Notes under the pieces: model-generated
Told to the model about the DNA's origin: nothing
Seen by the model: the letters and a program-made list of their open reading frames with translations, nothing else
The model's database searches: none
Program-made: the position numbers and the translations under genes
Assembly: GCA_910585895.1 (NCBI GenBank)
Contig: CAJUHY010000001.1
Location: forward strand, 1-64,000
Reading direction: 5' to 3'
Source of the DNA: an uncultured Lachnospiraceae bacterium
GTDB lineage: Bacteria; Bacillota; Clostridia; Lachnospirales; Lachnospiraceae
DNA length: 64,000 bases
Shown: positions 52,433 through 61,877 of the stretch, piece after piece
Layout: each line of letters starts with the position of its first letter
Numbering within the stretch: position 1 is the stretch's first letter

Positions 52433-54493
52433 TTACTGCCCTGGCACCTCCTCCGCAGGCTCCCCTGTCTCAGGCGTAATCACATTGTAATCATAATCAT
52501 TTTCGTCTATATAAGGCAGGAAATCAATGGGTTCAAGCCCCGCATGGATCTGTTCCATAAAGCTCTTCCAGATTCTTCCCGGGTAGCTGGAACCAGTCAG
52601 TCCCGGCAGTTCTTTGGGCATATCATAGCCCACCCACACACTGGTAGTGTAATATCCGGTATAGCCTACGAACCAGCCGTCCTTATTGTCGTTGGTCGTT
52701 CCTGTCTTACCCGCGCAAGGCATGTTGGTCAGCGCAAGCCCGCGCCCGGTGCCTGACTGCACAACGGAAACCAGCATATCTGTCATCATACGCGCCGCAT
52801 TGACTTTATATATTTCTTTTTCTTCGTTCTTCGTTTCTAAAATAACGTTGTCCTGCGCATCAGTAATTCTGGCGATACAGGTAGGCTCCCGGAACTTGCC
52901 GTCATTTTGCAAAGCCGCATAAGCTGAAGCCATCTCTACGGAAGACACGCCGTTTGTAAATCCTCCCAGAGCGCTGGTAGGACGCATGTCCTGCTGGTCT
53001 ATCCGGGAAAAATTCATCTCTTTCAGGTAGGAAAGCCCCACCTGCGGGGTAAGCTCCTCCAACAGATTCCAGGCAACGGTATTTTTTGACGTCTGCACCG
53101 CATAGCGCAAGGGAATGCTGCCCTCATAACCGCCGCCGGCATTGGCTGGTCCATCCTCTGTCTTGACGTCCTCCACTATCGTGTCCGGCGTGTATCTTTG
53201 CTCCAACGCCGGAGTATAAACAATCAGCGGTTTAATCGAACTTCCCGGTTGACGAAAACTCTGATAAGCACGATTTAACGTATATCCAGGCAGATCCTGA
53301 TTCCTGCCGCCCACAATTGCCTTCACATATCCAGTACGATTATCCACACAAACTGCCGCTGCCTGCAGCGTGAAAATCCCTTCCTCATTCTGCTCCGTAA
53401 ACTCCGCCAGCCCATTATCCACTGATGCCTGCAGCTCCTGCTGCATATTCAGGTCAATAGAAGTGTAAATTCGGTAACCTTGCGTGTACAGGCTCTTCTG
53501 GCATTCGCTGTACATTAGGTCATACTCCTCCTCATACTTCATACGGTCTTTTTCCGTGTCAAATTCAGTCTTGAATTTAAATCCCTGCTGCTTCATCAGT
53601 TCACGAATGGCACAGTTATAGGTGTATGTCTCCACATAATCACTTTTCGTCTTCTGCGGACGGTTTAAAACGATATCCTCCGCCTTTGCCTCCTCACAGG
53701 TATCATCCTTAATCTTGCCGTCCGCCTGCATCTGATTCAATATTCTGTCCCGGCGTTTTATCGTGTTATCGAGATGCTGTACCGGGTCATACAGCGAAGG
53801 ATTATTGGGAATCGCGCACAAAAATGCAATCTGCGACAAATTCAGGTCATTTACATCCGTATTAAAATACCCTTTACTTGCCGCCTGTATCCCATAATAG
53901 CCATTGCCAAAATAAATATTGTTCAGATAAAATTCCATAATTTTATTCTTGCTGTAAATTTTTTCCAATTCCACAGCAATGAACATTTCTTCAATTTTGC
54001 GCTCCCATTTGACATCCTGATTAAGGAAAATATTTCTCGCAAGCTGCTGAGTAATCGTACTGCCGCCCTGCGTGACTTTACCGTTTTGAATCATTGCCTT
54101 GGCAGCGCGCAGGATAGCCTTAACGTCAATGCCATTGTGGCTGTAAAATTTCTTATCCTCAATGCTCACCATGGCGGCAGCCGCATAGGCCGGTATATTA
54201 TCATATTCCAGATAATATACGTCTTTTTCGCCTTTCAGTGTGGAGACTAACGTTCCATTGGCATCGTAAACAAGGCTGGTCTCTACCGAACGAAAAGTAC
54301 CCTCATTGGAAGCCCGCACCAGCTGCTTTGCTTCCTTCTGCAGCTTACTGACCGTCTGGGCATAGCCGCCGAAATAATACCAGCCTACTGCCACTGCCAC
54401 CAACAGCAGCAGCAAAATCTGAAATTTGGCAAAAAACCAGAATACACGGTATTTCTTTTTTTTCTTATGTTTCTGCTTTTTCTTATCACTCAT
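52433..54493 (-). CDS. Class A penicillin-binding protein (PBP1-type)
   Basis: The 686-residue bifunctional peptidoglycan synthase has a basic cytoplasmic tail, one membrane helix (about 20-45), a glycosyltransferase domain (EDKKFYSHNGIDVKAILRA, GGSTITQQLARNIF, catalytic Glu in the first motif) and a transpeptidase domain with SxxK (PGSSIKPL), SxN (SKN) and KTGTT. The C-terminal tail is short and acidic. It stands alone on its strand upstream of mazEF. Confidence 0.95.
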   Translation of the reverse strand: MSDKKKQKHKKKKKYRVFWFFAKFQILLLLLVAVAVGWYYFGGYAQTVSKLQKEAKQLVRASNEGTFRSVETSLVYDANGTLVSTLKGEKDVYYLEYDNIPAYAAAAMVSIEDKKFYSHNGIDVKAILRAAKAMIQNGKVTQGGSTITQQLARNIFLNQDVKWERKIEEMFIAVELEKIYSKNKIMEFYLNNIYFGNGYYGIQAASKGYFNTDVNDLNLSQIAFLCAIPNNPSLYDPVQHLDNTIKRRDRILNQMQADGKIKDDTCEEAKAEDIVLNRPQKTKSDYVETYTYNCAIRELMKQQGFKFKTEFDTEKDRMKYEEEYDLMYSECQKSLYTQGYRIYTSIDLNMQQELQASVDNGLAEFTEQNEEGIFTLQAAAVCVDNRTGYVKAIVGGRNQDLPGYTLNRAYQSFRQPGSSIKPLIVYTPALEQRYTPDTIVEDVKTEDGPANAGGGYEGSIPLRYAVQTSKNTVAWNLLEELTPQVGLSYLKEMNFSRIDQQDMRPTSALGGFTNGVSSVEMASAYAALQNDGKFREPTCIARITDAQDNVILETKNEEKEIYKVNAARMMTDMLVSVVQSGTGRGLALTNMPCAGKTGTTNDNKDGWFVGYTGYYTTSVWVGYDMPKELPGLTGSSYPGRIWKSFMEQIHAGLEPIDFLPYIDENDYDYNVITPETGEPAEEVPGQ

Positions 54494-54501
54494 AGCCTTT
54501 C

Positions 54502-56154
54502 CTATCTGCTAAGCATAATCTTTCCGTAAGAAATGTGATTCCGCTCAAGAATCTCCATCTCCCTTCGCTGGCAGGTAAAGAGGAAAATCTGCCCTTTTTG
54601 TCCGCTTAGCCACTTGAGCGCCGATTCCAGACGCTTCTCGTCGAACGCAGCAAACACTTCATCCAAAATGATAGGCATGGATTCCTCACGGGTAAAAATA
54701 CCGCCAGCTCCCATCCTCAGTGCAATATACATCTGTTCCATCACGCCTTGGCTGAGCTGCCATGGCTGCAGCGTCTGTCCGTCTTTCTCCAGAACAAGCT
54801 TCATCTGCTCATCCAGACCAATTCTGTCATATTTTCCCTGAGTCATCTCCGCCAATATCTGAGACATCTTTTCTTCCATCTGCGTTCTAGCATCCTGATA
54901 GACATCTTTCGATAAATTCTGCAGCGTATTGTAAGCAAGTTCATAAGCCTCTATCTGAAGTTCCAGTTCATGCTCCTCCTGCCCAGGCGTTTCACATTCC
55001 TCTATCTCTTCCTGCAGATTCAGCAGTAACGTCTGCTTTTCTGACAGCTGTTCCTGCAGCAGTTCCTCCACCGCACTATGCTTTGCCTTTGTCTCCTTTC
55101 GCTCCTGCACTTTCTGCCATTCCATATCTTTGGAAACAGAAATCGTGCGTTCCCTCTTCTCTTCTTCCTGTTGACGGATGATTCTCTTTAACTTTCTTTC
55201 TTTCTGGAACCAATGGCATACACTGCCTCCGCCTCCCAGAAATCCAAACAACAATACCAATTCCAACACTAACCAGCCCCAGCTTCCAGATTGCACCAGC
55301 GAATGCGACACCGCATTGACAATCCCCAGAGAAAAGCTGACTAATGTAATCAGCAGAGAAAGCAACAGACGCGCCCGATAACCCTTCTGCATTTTCTTCT
55401 GACGGATATCCCACAGATATTCTGCCATCTGGTTGCCGTCACGCTCCGGCGGAGCCATACCTGGCTGCTGCCTGGAAATATTTTTATGGCTTTCTTTCTG
55501 CTGCTCCTGCAGCTGCTCAATATCCCTGTTTAAGATATCTTCCTCAACCTGCAGTTTTTCTATTGCTTCCATGCGGATTCCTCTCTGCTTCTCCAAGGTC
55601 TGTTCCGCTTCTTTCTTCCTGTCTTGCAGGTGTTTGCGGGCGCCAGCTAAATCTACGTCGCCATCGTCTCCCATAGACATATTTACAAAATAATTCTGTA
55701 AAATTTCTGCAAACTCTTCTTTGGTCTCTATTTCCGCCTGATGGATGCAATATGTATTTTCATAGGACGCTTGTTTCATGCCCCCTAAAAGCATCTCCAA
55801 ATCTCCATGTTCCACAGACAGCTCTTCCCCATCCATTTCATTTGTAAGCCTTACCGCTTTCTTCTTATGCTCAAAAATTCGCTCCAGATAAAAAGGTTTA
55901 TCTCCTACCGTAAACTTCAACCCACCTGCAAAAAGAGACTCTCCATTCCATGGCTCATACTTCTGATAATTGCTTTCACTCCCTGTTTTCCCCTGTTGTT
56001 TTTCCAAACCGAACAGCATACTTGTAATAAACTTCTGCATCGTGGATTTCCCGGTTTCGTTTTCTCCATAAATCACGTTCAACCCTGAAAGGGGACGCAT
56101 ATTGACATTACGGAGTTTTCCAAAATTTTTAATCTGAATCTCTGTTATTTTCAT
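54502..56154 (-). CDS. SbcC/YhaN-like AAA ATPase with membrane hairpin
   Basis: The 550-residue SMC-like ATPase has Walker A GENETGKST (about 30-38), coiled coils broken by a hydrophobic pair (about 265-315), signature LSQGVMEQMYIALR and Walker B MPIILDEVFAAFDE. It is shorter than SbcC and has the central transmembrane hairpin known from YhaN. It overlaps the phosphoesterase gene by 4 bases. The pair probably forms a nuclease complex acting on DNA ends. Confidence 0.85.
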   Translation of the reverse strand: MKITEIQIKNFGKLRNVNMRPLSGLNVIYGENETGKSTMQKFITSMLFGLEKQQGKTGSESNYQKYEPWNGESLFAGGLKFTVGDKPFYLERIFEHKKKAVRLTNEMDGEELSVEHGDLEMLLGGMKQASYENTYCIHQAEIETKEEFAEILQNYFVNMSMGDDGDVDLAGARKHLQDRKKEAEQTLEKQRGIRMEAIEKLQVEEDILNRDIEQLQEQQKESHKNISRQQPGMAPPERDGNQMAEYLWDIRQKKMQKGYRARLLLSLLITLVSFSLGIVNAVSHSLVQSGSWGWLVLELVLLFGFLGGGGSVCHWFQKERKLKRIIRQQEEEKRERTISVSKDMEWQKVQERKETKAKHSAVEELLQEQLSEKQTLLLNLQEEIEECETPGQEEHELELQIEAYELAYNTLQNLSKDVYQDARTQMEEKMSQILAEMTQGKYDRIGLDEQMKLVLEKDGQTLQPWQLSQGVMEQMYIALRMGAGGIFTREESMPIILDEVFAAFDEKRLESALKWLSGQKGQIFLFTCQRREMEILERNHISYGKIMLSR

Positions 56155-57194
56155 TCTGCCATCAATGCCTCCACACCATAGTATAATGCTTTTTTTGTCA
56201 CTTTATTCTGGGGCATCTCCTCCAAAGCCCGGATGTAGTGTCCTAAAATCTGCTGCCCATACTGCAGTTTTAACTTTTCAAAATCATAATCTGCCTGGCA
56301 CTGATTAATGACTTCAACCACCCGTTCTATAGATTTCATCCCTTCTGTATCAATTAAGCTTTCCCTGTCACAAAAACCATTGAGCGTAACTTTAAACTGC
56401 TGGTAAGCAGGAGCAGTGCGAATTTTTTTCTCTATGTATTCCTGTAATTCCTGCTGGGTCATTTCCGGACTGACTTTAAGTTTGAGAGAAACGTATTCAC
56501 AGCAGTGAAGCGGCACAAATTCCACATGGCATATATGGTCCTTAATCTCTCCCTGAAAATACCCATGTTCCCCCATGTCATTGTAATCTACCGGCTGCAG
56601 CGCGCCGGCCATCACCACTTTATCCTGCACAATCTGCATAGGTTTATGGATATGTCCAAACGCCACATAATCAAAACCGCTGTCTGCAAAATCTTCTCCA
56701 TGGAACGGAATATGCCTGTCATCACCGCCATGTGCAAGCAAAATATTGCTGAAGTCGTCCTCTTTCGCCTGGACGTACTTATATCTGGGCACTAAAATCT
56801 CTCTATGACAGTAACTCAAACCATAAATCCTTGTATCCAGACCCTCCAGTTCAATATAATCCATCTCCTCTGACGCCAGAAAATGGACATTCGGCTCCCA
56901 GCGAAATGTCCGGTAGCAGGAGGATGGCGCAAGGTAATCACGGTTCCCGGCAATCATTACCACCTGCGTCTGGGGAATTCTGGAGAACTGATAATTGACA
57001 TCTTTCAATTCCCGCACCAAGGGCTGCCTGTGAAATAAGTCGCCCGCAATCAACAGAAGCTGTATCTGCTCTTCCTTCACCTTATCAATCACTTCTGTAA
57101 ATGCCTGCCAGCTGTAACTCTGCTCTCTTACATACTCTTTGTTCCGGTCAGGTCTCGCTCCTAAGTGTATATCGGCTATATGAATGAACTTCAT
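56151..57194 (-). CDS. SbcD/YhaO-like DNA repair phosphoesterase
   Basis: The 347-residue metallophosphoesterase has the metal motifs IADIHLGA (DxH), AGDLFH (GDxx), AGNRDY (GNxD), LLAHGGDD and FGHIHKP (GHxH). This is Mre11/SbcD-type nuclease chemistry. The C-terminal ~120 residues form a cap and probably contact the ATPase. Translation is coupled to the following ATPase gene (ATGA overlap). Confidence 0.9.
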   Translation of the reverse strand: MKFIHIADIHLGARPDRNKEYVREQSYSWQAFTEVIDKVKEEQIQLLLIAGDLFHRQPLVRELKDVNYQFSRIPQTQVVMIAGNRDYLAPSSCYRTFRWEPNVHFLASEEMDYIELEGLDTRIYGLSYCHREILVPRYKYVQAKEDDFSNILLAHGGDDRHIPFHGEDFADSGFDYVAFGHIHKPMQIVQDKVVMAGALQPVDYNDMGEHGYFQGEIKDHICHVEFVPLHCCEYVSLKLKVSPEMTQQELQEYIEKKIRTAPAYQQFKVTLNGFCDRESLIDTEGMKSIERVVEVINQCQADYDFEKLKLQYGQQILGHYIRALEEMPQNKVTKKALYYGVEALMAE

Positions 57195-57289
57195 AAAATA
57201 TTTCTCCTTCGTATTTTTTGAATAGTTACTTTTCTATTTTACACTCTTGATGACAATTATACAAGATTGAATCCAAAACTGTTATTATA

Positions 57290-57317
57290 TTGACAAACCT
57301 CCTCAAAAGAATATAAT
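57290..57317 (+). promoter_or_regulatory. Promoter of polysaccharide deacetylase gene
   Basis: TTGACA (57290-57295) and TATAAT (57312-57317) lie 16 bases apart, about 50 bases ahead of ATG 57366. Confidence 0.65.
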
Positions 57318-57365
57318 TTTATACGGACAGAAAAGCAATACCAAAGAATTATAAGGAGAATTATT

Positions 57366-58382
57366 ATGAAAAAAACACCATTTATTGCCGCACTAGCCTG
57401 CGGAGTCCTGCTTTTAGCTTGCTGCGGATTTTTTGTATATCAATGCATTCGTCTCGACAGCCGTTGCCAGAGCCTCGAGACAGAAGCCTTTCAATTACAG
57501 GAAGACAATTCTAAGCTACAGGAAGACAACTCCAAGCTTGATACAAAACTGACGGACAACACAGCTCAGCTAAAGGAACGTGAAAGTTACGTGGCGGGGC
57601 AGAAAGAATACATATCCGAATTATCTGAGCAGATTGATTCCCTTACCAACGATGATGATAATGAAGCAGAAGAAATGGACAGCAGTTCCGAGGACGACAG
57701 CGACACAGGCGGCAGTTCAACCTCTGATTCGTACCCCAACCTTTATGCTGAAGGATGCTCTCCTAAAGATAGCGAAAAAATTGTCTATCTTACTTTTGAC
57801 GACGGTCCCTCCAATCTGACGCCCCAGGTATTGGATTTGCTGGACCGCTACAATGCCAAGGCAACTTTTTTTGTTGTATGTAAGAATAATGAAGAGTACG
57901 CAGAGTACTTATCAGAAATCGTAGAGCGGGGACACACTCTCGCACTCCATTCCTACAGTCATAATTACCATGAAATCTATGCTTCCACGGATGCCTTCCT
58001 CAGTGATTATGAAAAAGTATACGACTGGGTTGTAGAAAACACTGGCTATACTCCCTCTCTGTTCCGTTTCCCAGGCGGCAGCAACAATGGATCCTCATAT
58101 GTGGTGAACGACATCATAGACGAGATGGAGGAACGCGGCTTCCAATATTTTGACTGGAATGTCAGTTCAGGAGACGGCAGCGAACTGACTACAACCGCCA
58201 ACATTATCGACAATATCTGCACCAATGTCGGCAATGTGCAGCATCCCGTGGTACTGATGCACGATGGAAGAGGGAAGAATGCCACCTTAGCAGCTCTTCC
58301 CTCCGTACTGGAATACCTGTCAGACAACGGATATGAGTTCCGTTCCCTTGACAAAAGTGTGGAGACCGTACATTACCGTTAA
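57366..58382 (+). CDS. Secreted/anchored polysaccharide deacetylase (NodB domain)
   Basis: The 338-residue product has an N-terminal membrane anchor or signal (about 7-27), a coiled coil with repeated LQEDNSK heptads (about 35-95), an acidic Ser/Asp linker, then a NodB domain (about 135-338). Catalytic motifs are TFDDGPS (metal-binding Asp pair), HSYSHNY (HxxxH) and RFPGGSN. It probably deacetylates peptidoglycan GlcNAc or MurNAc on the cell surface, affecting lysozyme resistance. ATAAGGAGAA precedes the ATG. Confidence 0.9.
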   Translation: MKKTPFIAALACGVLLLACCGFFVYQCIRLDSRCQSLETEAFQLQEDNSKLQEDNSKLDTKLTDNTAQLKERESYVAGQKEYISELSEQIDSLTNDDDNEAEEMDSSSEDDSDTGGSSTSDSYPNLYAEGCSPKDSEKIVYLTFDDGPSNLTPQVLDLLDRYNAKATFFVVCKNNEEYAEYLSEIVERGHTLALHSYSHNYHEIYASTDAFLSDYEKVYDWVVENTGYTPSLFRFPGGSNNGSSYVVNDIIDEMEERGFQYFDWNVSSGDGSELTTTANIIDNICTNVGNVQHPVVLMHDGRGKNATLAALPSVLEYLSDNGYEFRSLDKSVETVHYR

Positions 58383-58389
58383 AACCATG

Positions 58390-58431
58390 CTGGGAAAACA
58401 GCAGAACTTATTGTTCCATCTGTTTTCCCAG
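58390..58431. terminator. Bidirectional terminator between deacetylase and spoVT
   Basis: CTGGGAAAACAG (58390-58401) pairs with CTGTTTTCCCAG (58420-58431). The right arm lies inside the last codons of spoVT. Confidence 0.75.
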
Positions 58432-58956
58432 AAATCCGGCTGCCACTTTCGCCATCTTGCTTTCCGCCTCACCAATTCCGCCATTGTCATCCCGGTTATA
58501 CATTACCACCGAACCAATGGCATCTCCTTCACAAATTATCGTGGACACCACTTGAGACTGAAAGTCCCCGGAATCATCCAGCGTTATTTTTACAAACCCT
58601 TTCTCATTCCTGCGGGCACAGAAAGTCTCCCTGTCTGTAATCACATTTTCCAGCTGTTTGCTGATTGGCTTGCCGTCAAATTCTTTCTTTCCGCTGCCTG
58701 CAGCGGCAACCACATGGTCGCGGTCTGTGATGCACACCAGACATCCGCTGGTCTGTGCAAGGCTCTCTGCATACATTCCGGCAAACTGTCCAAGTTCTCC
58801 AATAGGAGAGTACTTTTTCAAAATAATCTCGCCCTCACGGTCCGTAAAAATTTCCAGCGGATCCCCTTCCCGAATCCGCAGCGTACGCCGGATTTCCTTC
58901 GGCACAACTACCCTTCCCAAATCATCTATTCTCCGAACAATTCCTGTTGCTTTCAT
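58408..58956 (-). CDS. spoVT: Stage V sporulation regulator SpoVT
   Basis: The 182-residue AbrB-type regulator acts in the forespore. The N-terminal swapped-hairpin domain (MKATGIVRRIDDLGRVVVPK, EIRRTLRIREGDPLEIFTD) is almost canonical. The C-terminal GAF-like domain (about 57-182, GCLVCITDRDHVVAAAGSGK) would bind a ligand. Its presence implies an endospore former. Confidence 0.95.
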   Translation of the reverse strand: MKATGIVRRIDDLGRVVVPKEIRRTLRIREGDPLEIFTDREGEIILKKYSPIGELGQFAGMYAESLAQTSGCLVCITDRDHVVAAAGSGKKEFDGKPISKQLENVITDRETFCARRNEKGFVKITLDDSGDFQSQVVSTIICEGDAIGSVVMYNRDDNGGIGEAESKMAKVAAGFLGKQMEQ

Positions 58957-59046
58957 AAAAAATCCTCCATTTACAAATCTCTTATCTTTTCTCGATACTA
59001 GTATCTGTAAACGGAGGCATTTTATACCTTGATTTGTTTTAATTTT

Positions 59047-59826
59047 CTATCCAAAAAACGATACAAGAGAGGAAATACGTTCGGTAATCTCTGCCACTGA
59101 CTTCTCAATATCATTATAGATTACCGCAGACTGGGAAGACAACTCCTGCATATTCTTTGCCACAACTGCAAACCCTGCACCTGCCTCTCCGCTTCGCGCA
59201 GCTTCAATACTGGCATTCAGGGAAAGAATATTCTGCTTCTTGGCAATGGCTTTCAAATGGCTGGTATTATCGTTAATTGTCTGGATAAGTTCATTGGACT
59301 GCTCCACGCCCTTCTGCACACCGCCTAAACGGCTCGCATTGCTGTACTTGAAATATTCCAGATTTACAAGCTGGTTAACAATAATTCCTAACAAATTCGC
59401 TGAAGCCCGAATTCTGGCTTCCGTGCTTATGGGAACTTTGCGCAATGCCTGAATATACTGTTCCGGGTCAATCCCTAATTCCACAGCAGTCTCCCGAAAT
59501 TTATCTTCATCCGGTTCGCCTGGCAGCACCTGACCGCCAATGATGGCGCCGACTTTCTCATCATTTATCATGATGTCGACAGAAAAATCCATCAGTCCTG
59601 CATGACAGAAATATGTACCAGTGCACTCATTATCACACTTCACGCAGCGCCTTAATCCTTCCTGGCTGCCCCTTGTATACTTCATACAGAAATCTGTAAA
59701 ATTGCTGCCCTCCGTGAGATATTCCCCATCCATTCCCACTGCAATTGCTGCCAATCCTGTCGCATTGGAGAAATCATCCTGAATTTTCTGCAGTTTTGAT
59801 ATATCCATAAATTCTTTTAATTCCAT
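59047..59826 (-). CDS. PocR-domain soluble chemoreceptor-like protein
   Basis: The 259-residue cytoplasmic protein starts at ATG 59826 (MELKEFMDISKLQKIQDDFS), with AAAGGTG upstream. An N-terminal PocR sensory domain (about 5-155) has the cysteine pattern CVKCDNECTGTYFCHAG. A short coiled coil and a chemoreceptor tip follow (QNILSLNASIEAARSGEAGA, GFAVVAKNMQELS). The signalling hairpin is much shorter than in full receptors, and there is no membrane segment. It may signal to CheA/CheW from the cytoplasm or have another output. Confidence 0.83.
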   Translation of the reverse strand: MELKEFMDISKLQKIQDDFSNATGLAAIAVGMDGEYLTEGSNFTDFCMKYTRGSQEGLRRCVKCDNECTGTYFCHAGLMDFSVDIMINDEKVGAIIGGQVLPGEPDEDKFRETAVELGIDPEQYIQALRKVPISTEARIRASANLLGIIVNQLVNLEYFKYSNASRLGGVQKGVEQSNELIQTINDNTSHLKAIAKKQNILSLNASIEAARSGEAGAGFAVVAKNMQELSSQSAVIYNDIEKSVAEITERISSLVSFFG

Positions 59827-59910
59827 GCTACACCTTTCCCTTTCGTTCATCCTCTCCAAGCTTCCACAATTCCGCAAGCAAAGAGCCAAGCAACTGTACT
59901 TGTGCGGATT

Positions 59911-61389
59911 TTATTTTTTTGCTTCCAGTACCTTTTCAATCTCTTCAATCACAATTCGCAGCGCCTTAATCCTTGCATACTTCTTATCATTGGATTCCAG
60001 CACATGCCAAGGAGCATAAGAGGTGTTTGTCTTTTTCATCATCTCATTAATTGCTTCCTCATATAAATCCCATTTTTCCCGATTGCGCCAATCTTCATCC
60101 GTAATCTTCCAACGTTTGGCCGGATTGTTCTGACGGTCATTAAAACGCTCCAACTGCACGTCCTTGTCAATCTGTACCCAGAATTTAATAATCACCGCAC
60201 CCCAATCGGATAATTCTTTTTCAAATTCATTGATTTCATTATATGCGCGCCGCCAATCATTTTCCGAGCAGAAACCCTCTAATCGTTCCACCATGACCCT
60301 GCCATACCAGGTACGGTCAAAGATGGTAACATGACCCGTCTTCGGAAGACGCGTCCAGAAGCGCCACAAGTAATGCCTTGCCTTCTCATGCGGCTCCGGG
60401 CTGGCAATCGGCTGCACCTCATATCCGCGAGGGTCCAGCGCACCGGTAATCCGCTTAATATTTCCACCTTTTCCCGCAGCATCCCATCCCTCATATGCAA
60501 TGATGACCGGAATCTTCCTACGGTATATCTCATTATGAAGTTTTCGCAATTTATCCTGAAGCTCCTGCAGTTCGCGCTTATATACATCGTCCGCTATCGT
60601 CTTATCCAAAGGAATCTCGCTGAGTTTGGGAACTTTCTCCAGCGGGAATACATTCTGCAGGAGAGGAACAGCCAGCGTACTGTTCTGCAGCGCCGTCTCA
60701 ATCCCGCTTGTCAGCGTCTCAAGCACCTGCAGCTGCGCCCATTTCCTGCTCTGGGCATCGACAATATACCACGGAGAAGTAGAGACATTGGTGTCGTCCA
60801 GATACTGGTCATAGACCTTAAGACATTTATCATAATGTTCATTCTGCCACACATCATTGTTGCTTACCCGCCATCTCGTGCTGGCGTCTTTTTCCAACAT
60901 CTTAATGCGGCTCTTCTGTTCCTTCTTGCTGATATGGAAGAAAAACTTCATTACAAGATAGCCATTATCTGTCAGCTGCCGTTCAAAACGCTTTACGCTG
61001 TCAATCCGTTTCTTATATTCTTTCTCTTTAAGCGCCCCATGCAGACATTCCCTGGTCACTTCATCCATCCAGCCGGAATCCAGAAAACAGAATTTACCTG
61101 CTTCCGGAATCTTCACAAAATGGCGATATAAAAATGGTTTGCGCCGTTCTTCTTCTGTGGGAATATCCATGGTGGCAACCTTAAAGAATCTGGGATCAAT
61201 GTTTGTGATGATTTTGCCAAGCGTACTGCCTTTCCCCGCAGTCCCCCAACCCTCAAACAATACCAGCACCGGAAGTTTACGGTCTTTCACCTGCATCTGC
61301 AGGACATTCAGCTTCTCCTTCGCCGCTTCCAGCCGTTCATCCAGTTCCTCTGCCTCCGGTTTCTCCAACCGATTCCAACTTTTAAGCAT
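59911..61389 (-). CDS. Two-domain PPK2 polyphosphate kinase (polyphosphate:AMP phosphotransferase type)
   Basis: The 492-residue product starts at ATG 61389 (MLKSWNRLEKPEAEELDER) after AAAGGAGGAGAAGG; a longer frame to 61500 lacks support. Two PPK2 domains are fused. Their P-loops are FEGWGTAGKGS (first) and YEGWDAAGKGG (second), and the second has the lid FDRTWYGRVMVERLEGF. In such double-domain enzymes the second domain is catalytic and converts AMP to ADP with polyphosphate. This would salvage energy under stress. Confidence 0.9.
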   Translation of the reverse strand: MLKSWNRLEKPEAEELDERLEAAKEKLNVLQMQVKDRKLPVLVLFEGWGTAGKGSTLGKIITNIDPRFFKVATMDIPTEEERRKPFLYRHFVKIPEAGKFCFLDSGWMDEVTRECLHGALKEKEYKKRIDSVKRFERQLTDNGYLVMKFFFHISKKEQKSRIKMLEKDASTRWRVSNNDVWQNEHYDKCLKVYDQYLDDTNVSTSPWYIVDAQSRKWAQLQVLETLTSGIETALQNSTLAVPLLQNVFPLEKVPKLSEIPLDKTIADDVYKRELQELQDKLRKLHNEIYRRKIPVIIAYEGWDAAGKGGNIKRITGALDPRGYEVQPIASPEPHEKARHYLWRFWTRLPKTGHVTIFDRTWYGRVMVERLEGFCSENDWRRAYNEINEFEKELSDWGAVIIKFWVQIDKDVQLERFNDRQNNPAKRWKITDEDWRNREKWDLYEEAINEMMKKTNTSYAPWHVLESNDKKYARIKALRIVIEEIEKVLEAKK

Positions 61390-61546
61390 TCCTTCTCCTC
61401 CTTTAGATTTCTGAAACCACACCCCACAGCGACATTCCGTCCAACAATCATTACTTTCAAATAGTTTAACATATTTTCTGAAACATTTCAATTTATTCAT
61501 GCGTTTTCTTTCCAGAAAAAAGTGGGCAAATTTCTTATATGATAAA

Positions 61547-61572
61547 AATCGGCAGAGCCCACACTCTGCCGA
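61547..61572 (-). terminator. Terminator downstream of DUF4321 gene
   Basis: ATCGGCAGAG pairs perfectly with CTCTGCCGAT around a 6-base loop. Confidence 0.8.
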
Positions 61573-61601
61573 TATCTGCCAAATATTGCCATTATCCCCT
61601 G

Positions 61602-61859
61602 CTATCTTACCAACAATTTGTAGAGCAGAAATGAGATAATGATTCCAATAATGCTTGCAATATTAATTTTAATTGTCAGTCCCAGCGTCAGTACAAAGAC
61701 GCCTAAATCCAGCACCATGGGACTGGTAATTCCAAACACTTTTCCATAATCCAACCAGCTCAGTGCGGATATCCCGCTGCAGTAACCGCCGATGACAGTC
61801 CCTATGACAAGACCTATCAACATCACCATTATTATTATCCAAGAACCTTTTCCTCTCAA
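61602..61859 (-). CDS. DUF4321 small membrane protein
   Basis: The 85-residue protein has two helices (about 6-28 and 50-82) with a short loop containing LSWLDYGKVFG. This matches the DUF4321 family of Clostridia, whose role is unknown. It follows the BlaR-like gene by 18 bases and may share its transcript. Confidence 0.8.
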   Translation of the reverse strand: MRGKGSWIIIMVMLIGLVIGTVIGGYCSGISALSWLDYGKVFGITSPMVLDLGVFVLTLGLTIKINIASIIGIIISFLLYKLLVR

Positions 61860-61877
61860 AACCTCTCCTCCGTTTCT

